From Verrucomicrobia bacterium UBA3841 (GTDB taxonomy: Bacteria; Verrucomicrobiota; Kiritimatiellia; RFP12; UBA1067), in the NCBI GenBank assembly GCA_002392765.1, contig DGHT01000008.1:7520-60088 (forward strand): a DNA stretch of 52,569 nt, in the 5' to 3' direction. Shown piece by piece: positions 32,913 through 42,779 of the stretch (positions are counted from its first letter, which is position 1; the number at the start of each line of letters is the position of its first letter). Position numbers and translations under genes: made by a program. The notes under the pieces were generated by a model. That model had not been told where the DNA came from. It saw only the letters and a program-made list of their open reading frames with translations, and made no database searches.

Positions 32913-34643
32913 GTGACGGCTGGCGAAATAAGGGAAAAGATCATTGACGCGGTTTCGAGGAACGGGGGGCATCTCGCTTCGTCCCTCGGCGCGGTGGAAC
33001 TCGCCATGGCGCTCGCGGAGACTTTCGACCCCGTCGAGGACAGGATAGTATGGGACGTGGGACACCAGGCTTACGCGTGGAAGATCCTGACGGGACGTGG
33101 CGGCGCGTTCGGCACGCTGCGCACTTTCGGCGGGCTGTCCGGCTTTCCGCTTCCGTCCGAATCCCCGGCCGACGCGGCGGTCGGCGGACACGCGGGCGTC
33201 GCCCTGTCCGTTGCGGAAGGGTACGCCGCCGCCCGCGACCTCTCCGGCGCAAACCGCCATGTCGTGGCTGTCACCGGCGATTCGTCGCTCGTGAACGGCA
33301 CCTGCTTCGAGGCGATGAACAATCTCGCCGCCGCGACCGGCAAAATCATTTTCGTCCTGAACGACAACGGCATGAGCATATCCAAGCCGGCCGGAAGTTT
33401 TTCAAGGTTCCTCGGACGTCTCATTTCGGGAGTCGGATACAACCGCGCGAAGTCGGCGGCGGAGCGGGCGGGACACGCGCTGAAGCTTTCGTTCCTCAGC
33501 AATTTCTACCACGGCATAGAAACGCGCGTCAAATCCCTGTTCCTCGGGAACATCTATTTCGAACGGTTCGGTCTGAGATACATAGGACCCGTCGACGGAC
33601 ACGATCTGAAGGCGCTCAAAGAGGCCCTGTCCGTGGCAAAGGACGACAAGCGCAGCGTGATCGTCCACGTCGTCACCAAGAAAGGCAAGGGCTTCCGTCC
33701 TGCGGAGGAGGATCCTACGCGCTGGCACGGAACCGGGCCGTTCGACAGGAACGACCCCGGCGCCGCGGCGTCCGGATCCGGCGGCTGGAGCGAGGCGGCC
33801 GGCCGCGCAATCTGCGCATTGGCGCAAAAAGACTCGCGCGTCGTGGCGCTCACCGCCGGGATGAAAGACGGAACCGGTCTTGACGGTTTCGCGCGCGCCT
33901 ATCCCTCGCGGTTTTTCGACGTCGGGATAGCGGAGGGGCATCTCGTGTCGTTCGCGGCAGGTCTCGCCGCCGGGGGGTACCGTCCGTTCGTCGCGGTCTA
34001 TTCGACGTTCCTCCAGCGCGCGATCGACCAGGTTATGCACGATGTGGCGATAGCCTCCCTGCCGGTCGTGTTCTGCATCGACCGCGCCGGTGTCGTCGGG
34101 CGCGACGGCGTGACGCACCAGGGACTCTACGACTACGCGATGCTGAAAACGATCCCCGGACTTGCGATATACGAGCCCAAGGACGCGGAGGACCTCGAAA
34201 AGACGATGAAAGAGGCGCTCGAATCCGGGAGACCCGCCGCGATCCGGTATCCGCGCGGCAGCGCGCCGGCGCGTCTCGACTGCCCCGCTCCCCGTATCGA
34301 GAAGGGCGGCGTCGCGATATGGTCCGGCGGATCGTGGCTGGCCAAGGCGATGGAGGTCGCCTCGAGAACGGGCGCGGGCGTTGTGTACGCGCGCAGCCTG
34401 AAGCCGTACGACTCCGCGCTTCTCGAAAAACAGCGCGCGGCCGGGATGAAGATAGTTTCGATCGAGAACGGGGCGCTCGCCGGCGGATTCGGCGAGACGA
34501 TATCGGCCGACGTGCGCTTCGGCTGGCCGGACCGTTTCATACCGCACGGTTCGCCGGAGGAGCTGGAGAAGGCCTTCGGTCTGGACGCGGATTCGATTGT
34601 TGCAAGACTGTCCGCGCAGGGCGCGGGGAAAGGGAATCCGTAA
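32913..34643 (+). CDS. dxs: 1-deoxy-D-xylulose-5-phosphate synthase, short form
   Basis: The 576-residue transketolase-like protein carries DVGHQAYAWK, the thiamine-diphosphate motif GDSSLVNGTCFEAMNN, VLNDNGMSIS, YIGPVDGHD, GIAEGHLVSFAAGLA (the catalytic Glu region) and VVFCIDRAGVVGRDGVTHQG. These are DXS-specific and mark the first step of the non-mevalonate isoprenoid pathway. Typical DXS has about 620 residues; this one lacks roughly 30-40 N-terminal residues. The GTG start at 32913 has GGAGG about 7 bases upstream. Confidence 0.9.
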   Translation: MTAGEIREKIIDAVSRNGGHLASSLGAVELAMALAETFDPVEDRIVWDVGHQAYAWKILTGRGGAFGTLRTFGGLSGFPLPSESPADAAVGGHAGVALSVAEGYAAARDLSGANRHVVAVTGDSSLVNGTCFEAMNNLAAATGKIIFVLNDNGMSISKPAGSFSRFLGRLISGVGYNRAKSAAERAGHALKLSFLSNFYHGIETRVKSLFLGNIYFERFGLRYIGPVDGHDLKALKEALSVAKDDKRSVIVHVVTKKGKGFRPAEEDPTRWHGTGPFDRNDPGAAASGSGGWSEAAGRAICALAQKDSRVVALTAGMKDGTGLDGFARAYPSRFFDVGIAEGHLVSFAAGLAAGGYRPFVAVYSTFLQRAIDQVMHDVAIASLPVVFCIDRAGVVGRDGVTHQGLYDYAMLKTIPGLAIYEPKDAEDLEKTMKEALESGRPAAIRYPRGSAPARLDCPAPRIEKGGVAIWSGGSWLAKAMEVASRTGAGVVYARSLKPYDSALLEKQRAAGMKIVSIENGALAGGFGETISADVRFGWPDRFIPHGSPEELEKAFGLDADSIVARLSAQGAGKGNP

Positions 34644-35321
34644 ATGGCTGTCGTGCATGGAGAGCCCGGAGAGTGGGCGAGAGTCAAGGGGACGGTGCGC
34701 GGTCTGTGGCCGGTGATGGCCGCATCGTGCACGTGCGGGTTCGCGGCGGCGATGTGGATATTCGCTTCGGCCAACTGGGGAGTGGCGCTCATGATCCTGT
34801 CGATCCTCGCGTTCTATTTCTGCACATGGAGGGGGATGAGGCGCATCCACAGCTTCTACGTAGGCGCGAAGGGCGAGGAGCGCGTGTCCGGGATCCTTTC
34901 GGAGCTTCCTCCGCAATACCACGTATTCAACGATTTCGTCGCCTGCGGGAGGCATGTAGACCACGTAGTCGCCGGACCTGCTGGCGTGTACGCCATTGAG
35001 ACCAAAAACTGGCGCGGACGCGTATCGCTCGAGGAAGGAACCATCCTGGTGGACGGACGTGCGCCGTCGCGCCCGCCGCTGAAGCAGGTTGTGCACGAGG
35101 CCGACATGGTCGCGAAGACCCTCGCGAAGGCCGGATGGAAAGGCGACGTCGTACCGGTCCTGACCTTTGCGTCCGACACTTTTTCCGTCCATGTCGCCGA
35201 ACATTCCGGCGTCGTGATCATGAACGCCTGCGAACTCAAGAAATGTTTCGCGACAGACCGCGTGGCGCTTCTGCCGCGCGAACTGGACCGGCTCGTAAAT
35301 CTAATGGAGAACGTGTTATGA
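34644..35321 (+). CDS. NERD-domain membrane protein
   Basis: The 225-residue product has two hydrophobic helices (about residues 24-58) and then a NERD domain: GAKGEERVSGIL, YHVFNDF, HVDHVVAGPAGVYAIETKNWRG. The D-x(n)-E-x-K arrangement of this domain resembles nuclease folds, so it may act on nucleic acid near the membrane, but no function is established. It starts directly after the dxs stop and overlaps the next gene by 4 bases. Confidence 0.8.
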   Translation: MAVVHGEPGEWARVKGTVRGLWPVMAASCTCGFAAAMWIFASANWGVALMILSILAFYFCTWRGMRRIHSFYVGAKGEERVSGILSELPPQYHVFNDFVACGRHVDHVVAGPAGVYAIETKNWRGRVSLEEGTILVDGRAPSRPPLKQVVHEADMVAKTLAKAGWKGDVVPVLTFASDTFSVHVAEHSGVVIMNACELKKCFATDRVALLPRELDRLVNLMENVL

Positions 35322-37498
35322 ATACGAAAAAACCATCGCCGCTCGCGCTTCCGCTGATCGTCGCAGCGGTATTCACCGCCGCCGCATACATGCTTGAGGC
35401 CGGGGACCAGGATACGCGCGGGTATTCCGGACGCATCGCCATGCGGCTTTCCGGCATGCTTCCGAGATACCACGTCCTGCAGCGTCCGATCGACGACTCC
35501 CTTTCCTGCACGATATGGACGAACCTCGTGACGTTCTACGATTTCGACCATTCCGTGTTCACCAGGCAGGACCTCGACAGGCTCGCCGCGCACGAGCGCA
35601 CGATTGACGACGAACTGCGCGAAGGGGACGTGGAATTCGGATTCGAGCTCCACAATCTGTACTGCGAACGGCTCCGCGAGCGCGTCGATTTCGCGACCAA
35701 CCTTCTGGCCCGCGCCGAGTGGGACTTCTCCACGAACGAAACGTACCGCATCAAGCGCAAGGACGCGCCGTGGCCGGAGACGCGCGAGGACGCCGAGGAG
35801 CATTGGCGCCTGAGGCTCAAGAACGAGGTTCTGGCCATGCGCATAGCGCGCGAACTCGACGCCGAGAAGAAGGCGGCGAAAGCGAAAGCCAAAACCGCCG
35901 GGGCCGCCGGGGAAGAGGCGTCGGAAGACGATGAAGACGACATGGAAGAGACGGGCGACCCGGCGGACACCCCCGAGCAGTCCCTCATAAAGAAGTACCG
36001 CCAGTACTGGGTCGTCCTTTCCGACCCCGATTCAGAGACGGTCCTCCAGCACTACCTTTCCGCCGTGTGCCATGCGTACGATCCCCATTCCGACTACATG
36101 TCCCCGATGACGAAGGAGGATTTCGACATGGACATGAACCTGACGCTCTGCGGCGTCGGGGCGGTTCTCTCCTCCGACGACGGCGCGCTCAAGATATCCG
36201 AGGTCATGCCGGGCGGCCCGATGGACGTGGACGGACGCGTCAAGGAAGGCGACAAGATCATCGGCGTGAAGCAGGAGGACGGCGAGATGGAGGATATCAT
36301 GTGGCAGCCGATGAACAAGACCGTCCACAAGATCCGCGGCAAGAAGGGTACGCGCGTCACCTTGAAGATAATCCCCAGGTCGGATCCGTCGGGTGCAACC
36401 ACCAAGCTCATCGAGCTCGTCCGCGACGAAATCAAACTTGAAGAGCAGGCCGCCACGGGCCACGTCGAGAGGGTCGTCTCCGACGGCGTGGAGACGGACG
36501 TCGGCTACATATACCTGCCGAGTTTCTACGGAACGATGGATCGCTCGCCAGGCAGCGAAGGGTATCTGAGCTGCGCGGCGGACGTTGCGAAATACGTCGC
36601 GGAGTTCAACGCCGAGGGGGTGGACGCAATCCTTCTCGACCTGCGCGGCAACGGCGGCGGCAGTCTCAAGGAGGCGGTGGCGCTGTCGTCGCTCTTCGTG
36701 CCGTCGGGCCCCGTCGTCGTCATACGCGACACGCGCACTTCCGTCCCGCTGCCGATACCGGACGGCAACCCGGTCGCCTTCCGCAAGCCGATGGCGGTTC
36801 TCGTGGACAGGGCCAGCGCGTCCGCGTCGGAAATCGTCGCGGGGCACTTGCGCGACACGGGGCGCGCGATCGTGCTCGGCGACGAAAAGACCCACGGCAA
36901 GGGAACTGTCCAGACGGTTCTCGGAATGGGACCGGAAAAGTACGGCTCCACGAAGATAACGACCGCGAGGTTCTACAGGATCAACGGCATGTCCACGCAG
37001 GTCAAGGGGGTCGAGTCGGATATACACCTGCCCTCGTTCCTCGACACTCTCGACATTGGCGAAGACAAGCTTCCGAACGCGCTGCCGTTCACCAGGATAA
37101 GACCGCTCAACTACAAGACGTGCTGGAATCTGGACTCGTACATCGATGAACTCAAGCGGCTCTCGGAAGCGAGGACCTCGTCCGACGCCAGGTTCGCGCG
37201 CCACGTGGCGAACGTGGCGGCGGCCGGCAAAATCTACGACCGCGAGGAAGTCCCGCTCGAATACGCCGCGCGCAGGGAGATGATGAAGAGCGACAGGTCC
37301 GTGACGGACAGGGATCCGGAGGACGACGCGGAGGAGGAGGCTGTGTCGGTCCTTTCGCGCCGCAAGAAAAGGCGCGACAGCGACGATGTCGTTCTTCAGG
37401 AGGCGTACCGCGTGGTCGCCGATCTGGTGCGGCTCAACGGCGGGGCGAAGATGCCGCCGCAGGCCGTAGACTGGTACAACGCCCTTTTGGGATTCTGA
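35318..37498 (+). CDS. prc: Tail-specific S41 protease (Prc/Tsp type)
   Basis: The 726-residue product begins with a membrane anchor or signal (PLALPLIVAAVFTAAAYML). An N-terminal helical domain with a Glu/Lys/Ala-rich acidic insert (about residues 185-215) is followed by a PDZ domain (LKISEVMPGGPMDVDGRVKEGDKIIGV) and the S41 catalytic domain with LDLRGNGGGSL, the Ser in RASASASEI and the Lys in EKTHGKGTVQ. It degrades periplasmic proteins from their C-terminus and processes envelope enzymes. The architecture matches Prc rather than the shorter CtpA. The start is set by overlap with the NERD gene. Confidence 0.9.
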   Translation: MNTKKPSPLALPLIVAAVFTAAAYMLEAGDQDTRGYSGRIAMRLSGMLPRYHVLQRPIDDSLSCTIWTNLVTFYDFDHSVFTRQDLDRLAAHERTIDDELREGDVEFGFELHNLYCERLRERVDFATNLLARAEWDFSTNETYRIKRKDAPWPETREDAEEHWRLRLKNEVLAMRIARELDAEKKAAKAKAKTAGAAGEEASEDDEDDMEETGDPADTPEQSLIKKYRQYWVVLSDPDSETVLQHYLSAVCHAYDPHSDYMSPMTKEDFDMDMNLTLCGVGAVLSSDDGALKISEVMPGGPMDVDGRVKEGDKIIGVKQEDGEMEDIMWQPMNKTVHKIRGKKGTRVTLKIIPRSDPSGATTKLIELVRDEIKLEEQAATGHVERVVSDGVETDVGYIYLPSFYGTMDRSPGSEGYLSCAADVAKYVAEFNAEGVDAILLDLRGNGGGSLKEAVALSSLFVPSGPVVVIRDTRTSVPLPIPDGNPVAFRKPMAVLVDRASASASEIVAGHLRDTGRAIVLGDEKTHGKGTVQTVLGMGPEKYGSTKITTARFYRINGMSTQVKGVESDIHLPSFLDTLDIGEDKLPNALPFTRIRPLNYKTCWNLDSYIDELKRLSEARTSSDARFARHVANVAAAGKIYDREEVPLEYAARREMMKSDRSVTDRDPEDDAEEEAVSVLSRRKKRRDSDDVVLQEAYRVVADLVRLNGGAKMPPQAVDWYNALLGF

Positions 37499-37510
37499 CG
37501 GGGGAGGATC

Positions 37511-38311
37511 ATGAAAAAGATCCATTTCACCAAGATGCACGGCGCGGGAAACGATTTCATTCTCATCGACGACCGCGAGGGGACGTTTCCGATAGACGAC
37601 CACAGGCGCATCGCCGCGATGGCGACGCGTCCCGACGGAATAGGGTGCGAGGGCGTGATACTCGTCCAGAAATCGGACTGCGCCGATTTCCAGATGCGCT
37701 TTTTCAATCCGGACGGCACCGAGGCCGACATGTGCGGCAACGGCGCGAGGTGCGTCGCCGCGTTCGCGCTCGAGATAGGAGCGTCGAATACGCCAAGGAT
37801 GTCGTTTTCCACGGGGGCGGGCATAGTCGAGGCGGAAGTGCTCAACGGGACGTCCGTCAGGATCGCAATCCCGGATCCCTACGGTTTTCGCGACGATTTC
37901 GTCATCGCGGGCGTGCCGCACAAGATCATCCCCGTCGAGAACATTTCGAAGGCGGACGTGTCGGGCGAAGGGCGGCGCGTGCGCATGGACGAAGAGTTCG
38001 CGCCTGACGGGACGAATGTCGATTTCGTGACATACCGCAAGCCCAACCGCGTTTCCATGCGCACGTACGAGCGCGGCGTGGAGGCCGAGACGGGAGCCTG
38101 CGGCACGGGAGCCGTCGCGTGCGCCGTCATAGGCGTGAAGGACTACGGGCTGGAATTTCCAGTCAGGGTGAACACGTTCAAAGGATACGACCTTTGCGTG
38201 GACGGTTCGTTCGACGGGGAGAACGTGACCGGCGTCACGCTGACCGGCCCCGTCAAAAAGGTGTTCGAGGGTGATCTCGATCTTGACGGCCTCGATGCTG
38301 TTTGCGAATAG
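37511..38311 (+). CDS. dapF: Diaminopimelate epimerase
   Basis: The 266-residue product has both catalytic cysteines in their motifs: Cys75 in ADMCGNGARC and Cys197 in ETGACGTGA. It also has the family opening KMHGAGNDF. It converts LL- to meso-diaminopimelate for peptidoglycan and lysine. GGGGAGG precedes the ATG. Length is normal. Confidence 0.95.
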   Translation: MKKIHFTKMHGAGNDFILIDDREGTFPIDDHRRIAAMATRPDGIGCEGVILVQKSDCADFQMRFFNPDGTEADMCGNGARCVAAFALEIGASNTPRMSFSTGAGIVEAEVLNGTSVRIAIPDPYGFRDDFVIAGVPHKIIPVENISKADVSGEGRRVRMDEEFAPDGTNVDFVTYRKPNRVSMRTYERGVEAETGACGTGAVACAVIGVKDYGLEFPVRVNTFKGYDLCVDGSFDGENVTGVTLTGPVKKVFEGDLDLDGLDAVCE

Positions 38312-38357
38312 CGTTTCGCCGGCGCCGGCCGTGCACGGCGTTCCGGGCAAGGAGACT

Positions 38358-40436
38358 ATGGACGTAAAAGAACGGATGGATTGGCTCGTCGGCGAAATAA
38401 ACCGCAACGACGAACTTTACTACGTGCAGGCCAGGCCTGCCATTTCAGATGCGCAGTACGACGCTCTTTTCGAGGAACTCGCCGCGCTTGAAAGGGAGTA
38501 CCCGCTTTTCGCGAATCCCGATTCCCCGACGCGCAGGGTGAGCGGCGCGCCGCAGACGGGATTCGCGCAGGTAAGGCACGACCCTCCGATGAAGTCGCTC
38601 GACAAATGCTACGCCAAGGAGGATCTCCTGAAGTTCGACGCTTTTCTCGACAAAGAGGCGCCTGCGGCGAGGCATTACGTAGTGGAACCGAAGATCGACG
38701 GCGTTTCCATGTCACTTTTGTATTCGCAGGGGCGTCTCGTCAGGGCCGCGACGCGCGGCAACGGCGAAGTCGGCGACGATGTGACGCGCAACGTGAAGAC
38801 TATCGCCTCCATACCCAAGACGCTCCCCCCGGACGCGCCGCGCGAACTCGAGGTGCGCGGCGAGGTGTACATGACGCGCGAAGGTTTCGCGGCGCTCAAC
38901 GCGGAACTCGACGAGGCGGGCAAGGATACGTTCATGAATCCTCGCAACGCGTGCGCGGGATCCCTCAAACTGCTCGACCCGGCCCAGGTCGCCAAACGTC
39001 CGCTCGCCATGGTCGTGTACAACGCGGGCGGCAAGGGGTGCGACGGCTTCGCGACGCATTCGGAAATGATGAAGGCGTTCGCGTCGTGGGGGCTTCCGGT
39101 TTCTCCGTACAGCAGGGTCGTCGATGACATGGCCGGTGCAATCGCCGCCATAGACGAACTGGGCGGAATGCGCCACTCCTTCCCGTTCGAAATCGACGGC
39201 GCCGTGGTCAAGATAGAAGAGCGCTCCATGTACGGTTCCCTCGGCGCGACGGCCCATTCCCCCCGCTGGGCGCGCGCCTACAAATACGCGCCGGAAAGGG
39301 TCGAGACGAAAGTCCTCGATATTGTCGTCCAGGTGGGAAGAACCGGCGTTCTCACGCCCGTCGCCGTCCTCGAGCCGGTGGAGATCGCCGGAAGCGTCGT
39401 CTCCCGCGCCACTCTCCACAACCGCGAGAGGATCGCCGCTCAGGACATACGCATCGGGGACGCCGTGTGGCTTGTCAAGGCCGGCGACATCATTCCCGCG
39501 ATCGACGGCGTGCTGAAGGAAAAGCGCGATGCATCGTCCGCGCCGTTCGTTTTCCCGGACAAGTGTCCCGTCTGCGGAGGGGAAGTCGGCTCCGACGAAG
39601 GCGAGGTGGCCGTAAGGTGCCGGAATCCGCTCTGCCCCGCGCAGCTTCAGCGCAGGCTGGAGCATTTCGCCGCAAGGAACGCGCTCGACATCGGTTCGCT
39701 GGGGGGAAGAGTGTCGGACGTTCTCGTGGAGAAGAAGATCGTCCGGGACGTTCTCGACGTTTTCACGCTCGACCCGCTCGAGCTTTCGCGCCTCGACGTG
39801 GGCGAAGGAGATTCGCACCGCGTCTTCGGCAAAAACGCCGAGACTCTCTGCAAGGCCGCGGAAGCCGCCAAATCGCTCCCGCTGGAACGGTGGCTTTTCG
39901 CGATCGGAATCCCGAACGTGGGACAGCAGGTTGCGAAGGACATCGCGGCGGCGCACGCCAGGATGAGCGATCTCGCCGGCAGCGAAGTTTTGAAGGAAGT
40001 CCTGGAAAACGATGCGCGGAAAGGCAGGGATCGCAAGATCCTGCCGATAAAGGTCGAAGCGGCCAAAGCGGTGCTTGCTTTTTTCGACAGTCCTTACGGA
40101 AAGGCGTTCATGGAGCGGATGCGCGCGCTGGGCATAGACCCCGAAGGCGGCGGCGCTTCATCAAAAGGGGGCGATGGACCGCTCAAAGGCGTTTCGTTCG
40201 TTTTGACGGGCGCGCTTTCGCGTCCGCGCCCTGAGTACGCCCGCATGATAGAGGAAGCGGGCGGCACGGTGCAGTCGTCCGTATCGTCGAAGACGCGCTA
40301 TCTCGTCGCGGGCGAGAACGTCGGCGCCTCGAAGACCGCCAAAGCCGCCAAGTTCGGCACGGAAGTCATAGACGAGGCGAAACTCAAGGAACTTCTCTCG
40401 TCCGGCGCGGAAAAGGAGCAGGGCGATGTCCGCTAG
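38358..40436 (+). CDS. ligA: NAD-dependent DNA ligase
   Basis: The 692-residue product shows the LigA order: domain Ia (YYVQARPAISDAQYD), adenylation site with Lys in VEPKIDG, OB fold (LDIVVQVGRTGVLTPVA), a four-cysteine zinc finger (CPVCGG ... RCRNPLCPAQ), helix-hairpin-helix and a C-terminal BRCT domain (LKGVSFVLTGAL). It seals nicks during replication and repair. ATG 38358 is chosen over an in-frame codon at 38271 because AAGGAG precedes it and the longer form would overlap dapF by 41 bases and add non-family sequence. Confidence 0.94.
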   Translation: MDVKERMDWLVGEINRNDELYYVQARPAISDAQYDALFEELAALEREYPLFANPDSPTRRVSGAPQTGFAQVRHDPPMKSLDKCYAKEDLLKFDAFLDKEAPAARHYVVEPKIDGVSMSLLYSQGRLVRAATRGNGEVGDDVTRNVKTIASIPKTLPPDAPRELEVRGEVYMTREGFAALNAELDEAGKDTFMNPRNACAGSLKLLDPAQVAKRPLAMVVYNAGGKGCDGFATHSEMMKAFASWGLPVSPYSRVVDDMAGAIAAIDELGGMRHSFPFEIDGAVVKIEERSMYGSLGATAHSPRWARAYKYAPERVETKVLDIVVQVGRTGVLTPVAVLEPVEIAGSVVSRATLHNRERIAAQDIRIGDAVWLVKAGDIIPAIDGVLKEKRDASSAPFVFPDKCPVCGGEVGSDEGEVAVRCRNPLCPAQLQRRLEHFAARNALDIGSLGGRVSDVLVEKKIVRDVLDVFTLDPLELSRLDVGEGDSHRVFGKNAETLCKAAEAAKSLPLERWLFAIGIPNVGQQVAKDIAAAHARMSDLAGSEVLKEVLENDARKGRDRKILPIKVEAAKAVLAFFDSPYGKAFMERMRALGIDPEGGGASSKGGDGPLKGVSFVLTGALSRPRPEYARMIEEAGGTVQSSVSSKTRYLVAGENVGASKTAKAAKFGTEVIDEAKLKELLSSGAEKEQGDVR

Positions 40437-41142
40437 ATGCCGCGTAATGGGAATACTGAACGTCACGCCGGATTCCTTTTCCGACGGGGGGAAGTATTTC
40501 AGCGTTCCGGAAGCCGTGCGCCGGGCCGTGAACATGGCCGAAGAGGGCGCGGATATGATAGACATAGGCGGCGAATCCACGCGGCCTGGCGCGACGCCGC
40601 TCGCGTGGGACGAGGAGTGGTCCCGCGTGGAGCCCGTCCTGAAGGCCGTGCGACCGGAGCTTGCGGGCTCCGGCATCGAAATCTCCATCGATACGTACCA
40701 CCCCGAGACGGCCGCGCGCGCGCTCGATCTCGGAGCCGCGATCGTGAATTGCGTATACGCGGATCCGGTGCCGGAAATGGCGCGGATATGCTCAGCGCGC
40801 TCGGCCGGGCTTGTCGCTCCCGTCGGCGCCGGCATCCCCGACGGCGCAGTGCCGGGGAATCTGTATTTCGACCCTATGATAGGTTTCGGCACGACGAGAG
40901 AGGAGGATTTGCGTCTCCTCCGCTCCGTGCCGGAACTCGCCGCAAAGCTGCGCATTCTCGTCGGTGCGAGCCGGAAGAGGATCGTCAAGCGACTGACCGG
41001 CGAGAGGAAAACAGGCAAGTCCATAGGCGGCAACGTGGCGATAGCTGTCTGGTGCGCGCTTTCCGGCGCGGCGGCCGTTAGGGTCCACGACGTCAGGGAG
41101 ACCGTCGAGGCGCTGCGCACGGCGGAGGCGATAAGAGGATAG
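40426..41142 (+). CDS. folP: Dihydropteroate synthase, short form
   Basis: The 238-residue product has the DHPS blocks MGILNVTPDSFSDGG, DIGGESTRPGA, SIDTYH, DPMIGFG, GASRKRIVKRL and the terminal RVHDV. It joins p-aminobenzoate to the pterin pyrophosphate in folate synthesis. It is about 30-40 residues shorter than usual. The NDVSG motif reads NCVYADP, the following MHMxGxP loop is absent and the GFGK lysine is a threonine. These changes make activity less certain. AAGGAG precedes ATG, which overlaps the ligA end by 11 bases. Confidence 0.82.
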   Translation: MSARCRVMGILNVTPDSFSDGGKYFSVPEAVRRAVNMAEEGADMIDIGGESTRPGATPLAWDEEWSRVEPVLKAVRPELAGSGIEISIDTYHPETAARALDLGAAIVNCVYADPVPEMARICSARSAGLVAPVGAGIPDGAVPGNLYFDPMIGFGTTREEDLRLLRSVPELAAKLRILVGASRKRIVKRLTGERKTGKSIGGNVAIAVWCALSGAAAVRVHDVRETVEALRTAEAIRG

Positions 41143-41144
41143 GG

Positions 41145-41597
41145 ATGGATTTCACCGCGATCGATTTCGAGACGACCGGTCCGGACGGCGACGGCCGCAG
41201 CGAACCGTGGCAGCTCGGCGCCGCCATCGTGCGAAACTCCGAAATCGTGGAAACGCGCGAATGGTTTTTCGGCACGCCCCTGACGCCGGATTTCGAGCCG
41301 ATCATGGATCAGTGGGACGATTTCTTTCCGGTGATTTCCGGCACGAGGCTTGTCGCCCACAATATCGCGTGCGAGAGGACGATTCTGACGCGCCTTGCAC
41401 CGCTTACGCCGTGGGGCCCCTGGACGGATACACTGAAACTCGCGAAGCGGCGCTGCCCCTACCTTGCATCATTCAGGCTCGGCGACGTCTGCGAAGCGCT
41501 CGGATGCGTGCCGGAGATCGAGGGGCGCACGTGGCATGACGGACTTTACGACGCCGTCGCTTGCGCCGAAATCGCGCTGAGGCTGGATGTCGGATGA
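41145..41597 (+). CDS. Small DEDDh-type 3'-5' exonuclease
   Basis: The 150-residue product is a minimal DnaQ-like exonuclease: D7/E9 in AIDFETTGPD, AHNIACER (with Glu77 where the second motif usually has Asp), and H131/D136 in WHDGLYDAVACAEI. It could trim RNA or DNA ends. It lies between folP and the transporter gene with a 2-base gap and a 4-base overlap, so it is part of the operon. The substitution in motif II leaves its activity open. Confidence 0.75.
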   Translation: MDFTAIDFETTGPDGDGRSEPWQLGAAIVRNSEIVETREWFFGTPLTPDFEPIMDQWDDFFPVISGTRLVAHNIACERTILTRLAPLTPWGPWTDTLKLAKRRCPYLASFRLGDVCEALGCVPEIEGRTWHDGLYDAVACAEIALRLDVG

Positions 41598-42766
41598 AAA
41601 AGAATCTCGTCCTTTTCTGGGAGATGTTCAAGATATCCCTGTTCGTCGTCGGCGGCGGTTTTGCGATCCTCGCCGTCGCGGACACGGTGTTTTCCAGAAA
41701 ACTCAAATGGACGGAGGAAGGGGAGATCGCTTCCCGGCTTCCCGTTTTCCAGATGGTTCCCGGGATAATCGCGGGCGACACTGCGATTTACGTCGGACGC
41801 AAGATCGGCGGACTCCCAGGTGCGCTTTGCGCCATTGCCGGAGTTGTAATCCCCAGCGTATGCGTGTTCGCGGCGGTGAGCGCGATGTACGCCAGGATCC
41901 CCCTTGAGAACCCCGTTCTGGATGCGGTTTTTTCGTCTTTGCGAGGGTTTGTCGCCGGGGTCGTCGGCGCGATGGCCTTCAGGACGTTCAAGTCCTCGAT
42001 CGTCTCTGCCCGCGCTTTCGCCGTGATGTCGCTCGCGCTTGCCGCGATCTCGTTCTTTCGCGTCAACCCCGCGGCGGTCGTGGCCGTCGCCGCGACTGCA
42101 GGGTTGGCTTTTTCGTTTCTGCCGGAGCGCGGATCCGGAACCCGCCGCCTTTTTTCGTCCTTCTGGGCCATCCCGCTGATCTTTCTCAAGTACGGCGCGG
42201 TCGCGTTCGGCGGAGGGTACGTGCTTGTGCCGGTGTACGTTTCCGATTTCGTGGGGGATTGCGCGAGGTTTCTCCATCTCACCGGCGAAGAGTTCGCGAA
42301 CGTCATGGCGCTCACGCAGATGACGCCTGGACCGATCTCCGTGAACTGCGCCACGTTTTTCGGTTTCAGGATGGGTGTAGCCGACGGATGCTCTGCGGCG
42401 GCGAGCGTAGCATACTCCCTCGCGGCGACGCTTTCGCTTCTTCTTCCTGGCGTCGTCGCGCTCTATCTTCTTCTCGGCTCTATCGACAGGTTCGGCTCGA
42501 GTCCGCGCGTGAAGGGGATTCTCGGGTTCGTCAAACCAGTGACGGCGGCGATGATGCTGAACGCCACCTGGACTTTCGCGACGATGAGCTTCATGCCTCT
42601 TTCGGAGGGACGCGTTCCGTTCGCGGCGGTTCCGTTCGCGGCGGCGGTTTTCGGCGCCGCGTCGATAATCATGCGCTTTTCCAGGATCGTGCTCGCTATG
42701 GCGGTTTTGGCCGCGGTTTCGGCCGCACTCTTCTTCGCCGGCGTCAAGGGTCCGCTCTTTTTCTAG
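41594..42766 (+). CDS. chrA: Chromate transporter (CHR) family protein, two-domain
   Basis: The 390-residue product has about ten to twelve hydrophobic helices and two homologous CHR halves. The first has GGGFAILAVADTVFS, then LPVFQMVPGIIAGDTAIYVG. The second has FGGGYVLVPVYVSDFV, then LTQMTPGPISVNCATFFGF. ChrA proteins move anions such as chromate, with sulfate as a likely natural relative. Fused halves are typical of ChrA in many bacteria. The start overlaps the previous stop (ATGA). The substrate cannot be told from sequence. Confidence 0.85.
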   Translation: MKKNLVLFWEMFKISLFVVGGGFAILAVADTVFSRKLKWTEEGEIASRLPVFQMVPGIIAGDTAIYVGRKIGGLPGALCAIAGVVIPSVCVFAAVSAMYARIPLENPVLDAVFSSLRGFVAGVVGAMAFRTFKSSIVSARAFAVMSLALAAISFFRVNPAAVVAVAATAGLAFSFLPERGSGTRRLFSSFWAIPLIFLKYGAVAFGGGYVLVPVYVSDFVGDCARFLHLTGEEFANVMALTQMTPGPISVNCATFFGFRMGVADGCSAAASVAYSLAATLSLLLPGVVALYLLLGSIDRFGSSPRVKGILGFVKPVTAAMMLNATWTFATMSFMPLSEGRVPFAAVPFAAAVFGAASIIMRFSRIVLAMAVLAAVSAALFFAGVKGPLFF

Positions 42767-42779
42767 GGGCATTCGGTGA

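Noticed and set aside
32890..32916. 8-codon leader ORF between the TrkA and dxs genes
   Set aside because: It merely bridges the overlap of one stop and the next start; the GGAGG inside it is the dxs ribosome-binding site.
36032..38407. A 791-codon minus-strand frame opposite the S41 protease and dapF
   Set aside because: Composition is typical of antisense shadows, and both plus-strand genes have intact catalytic motifs.
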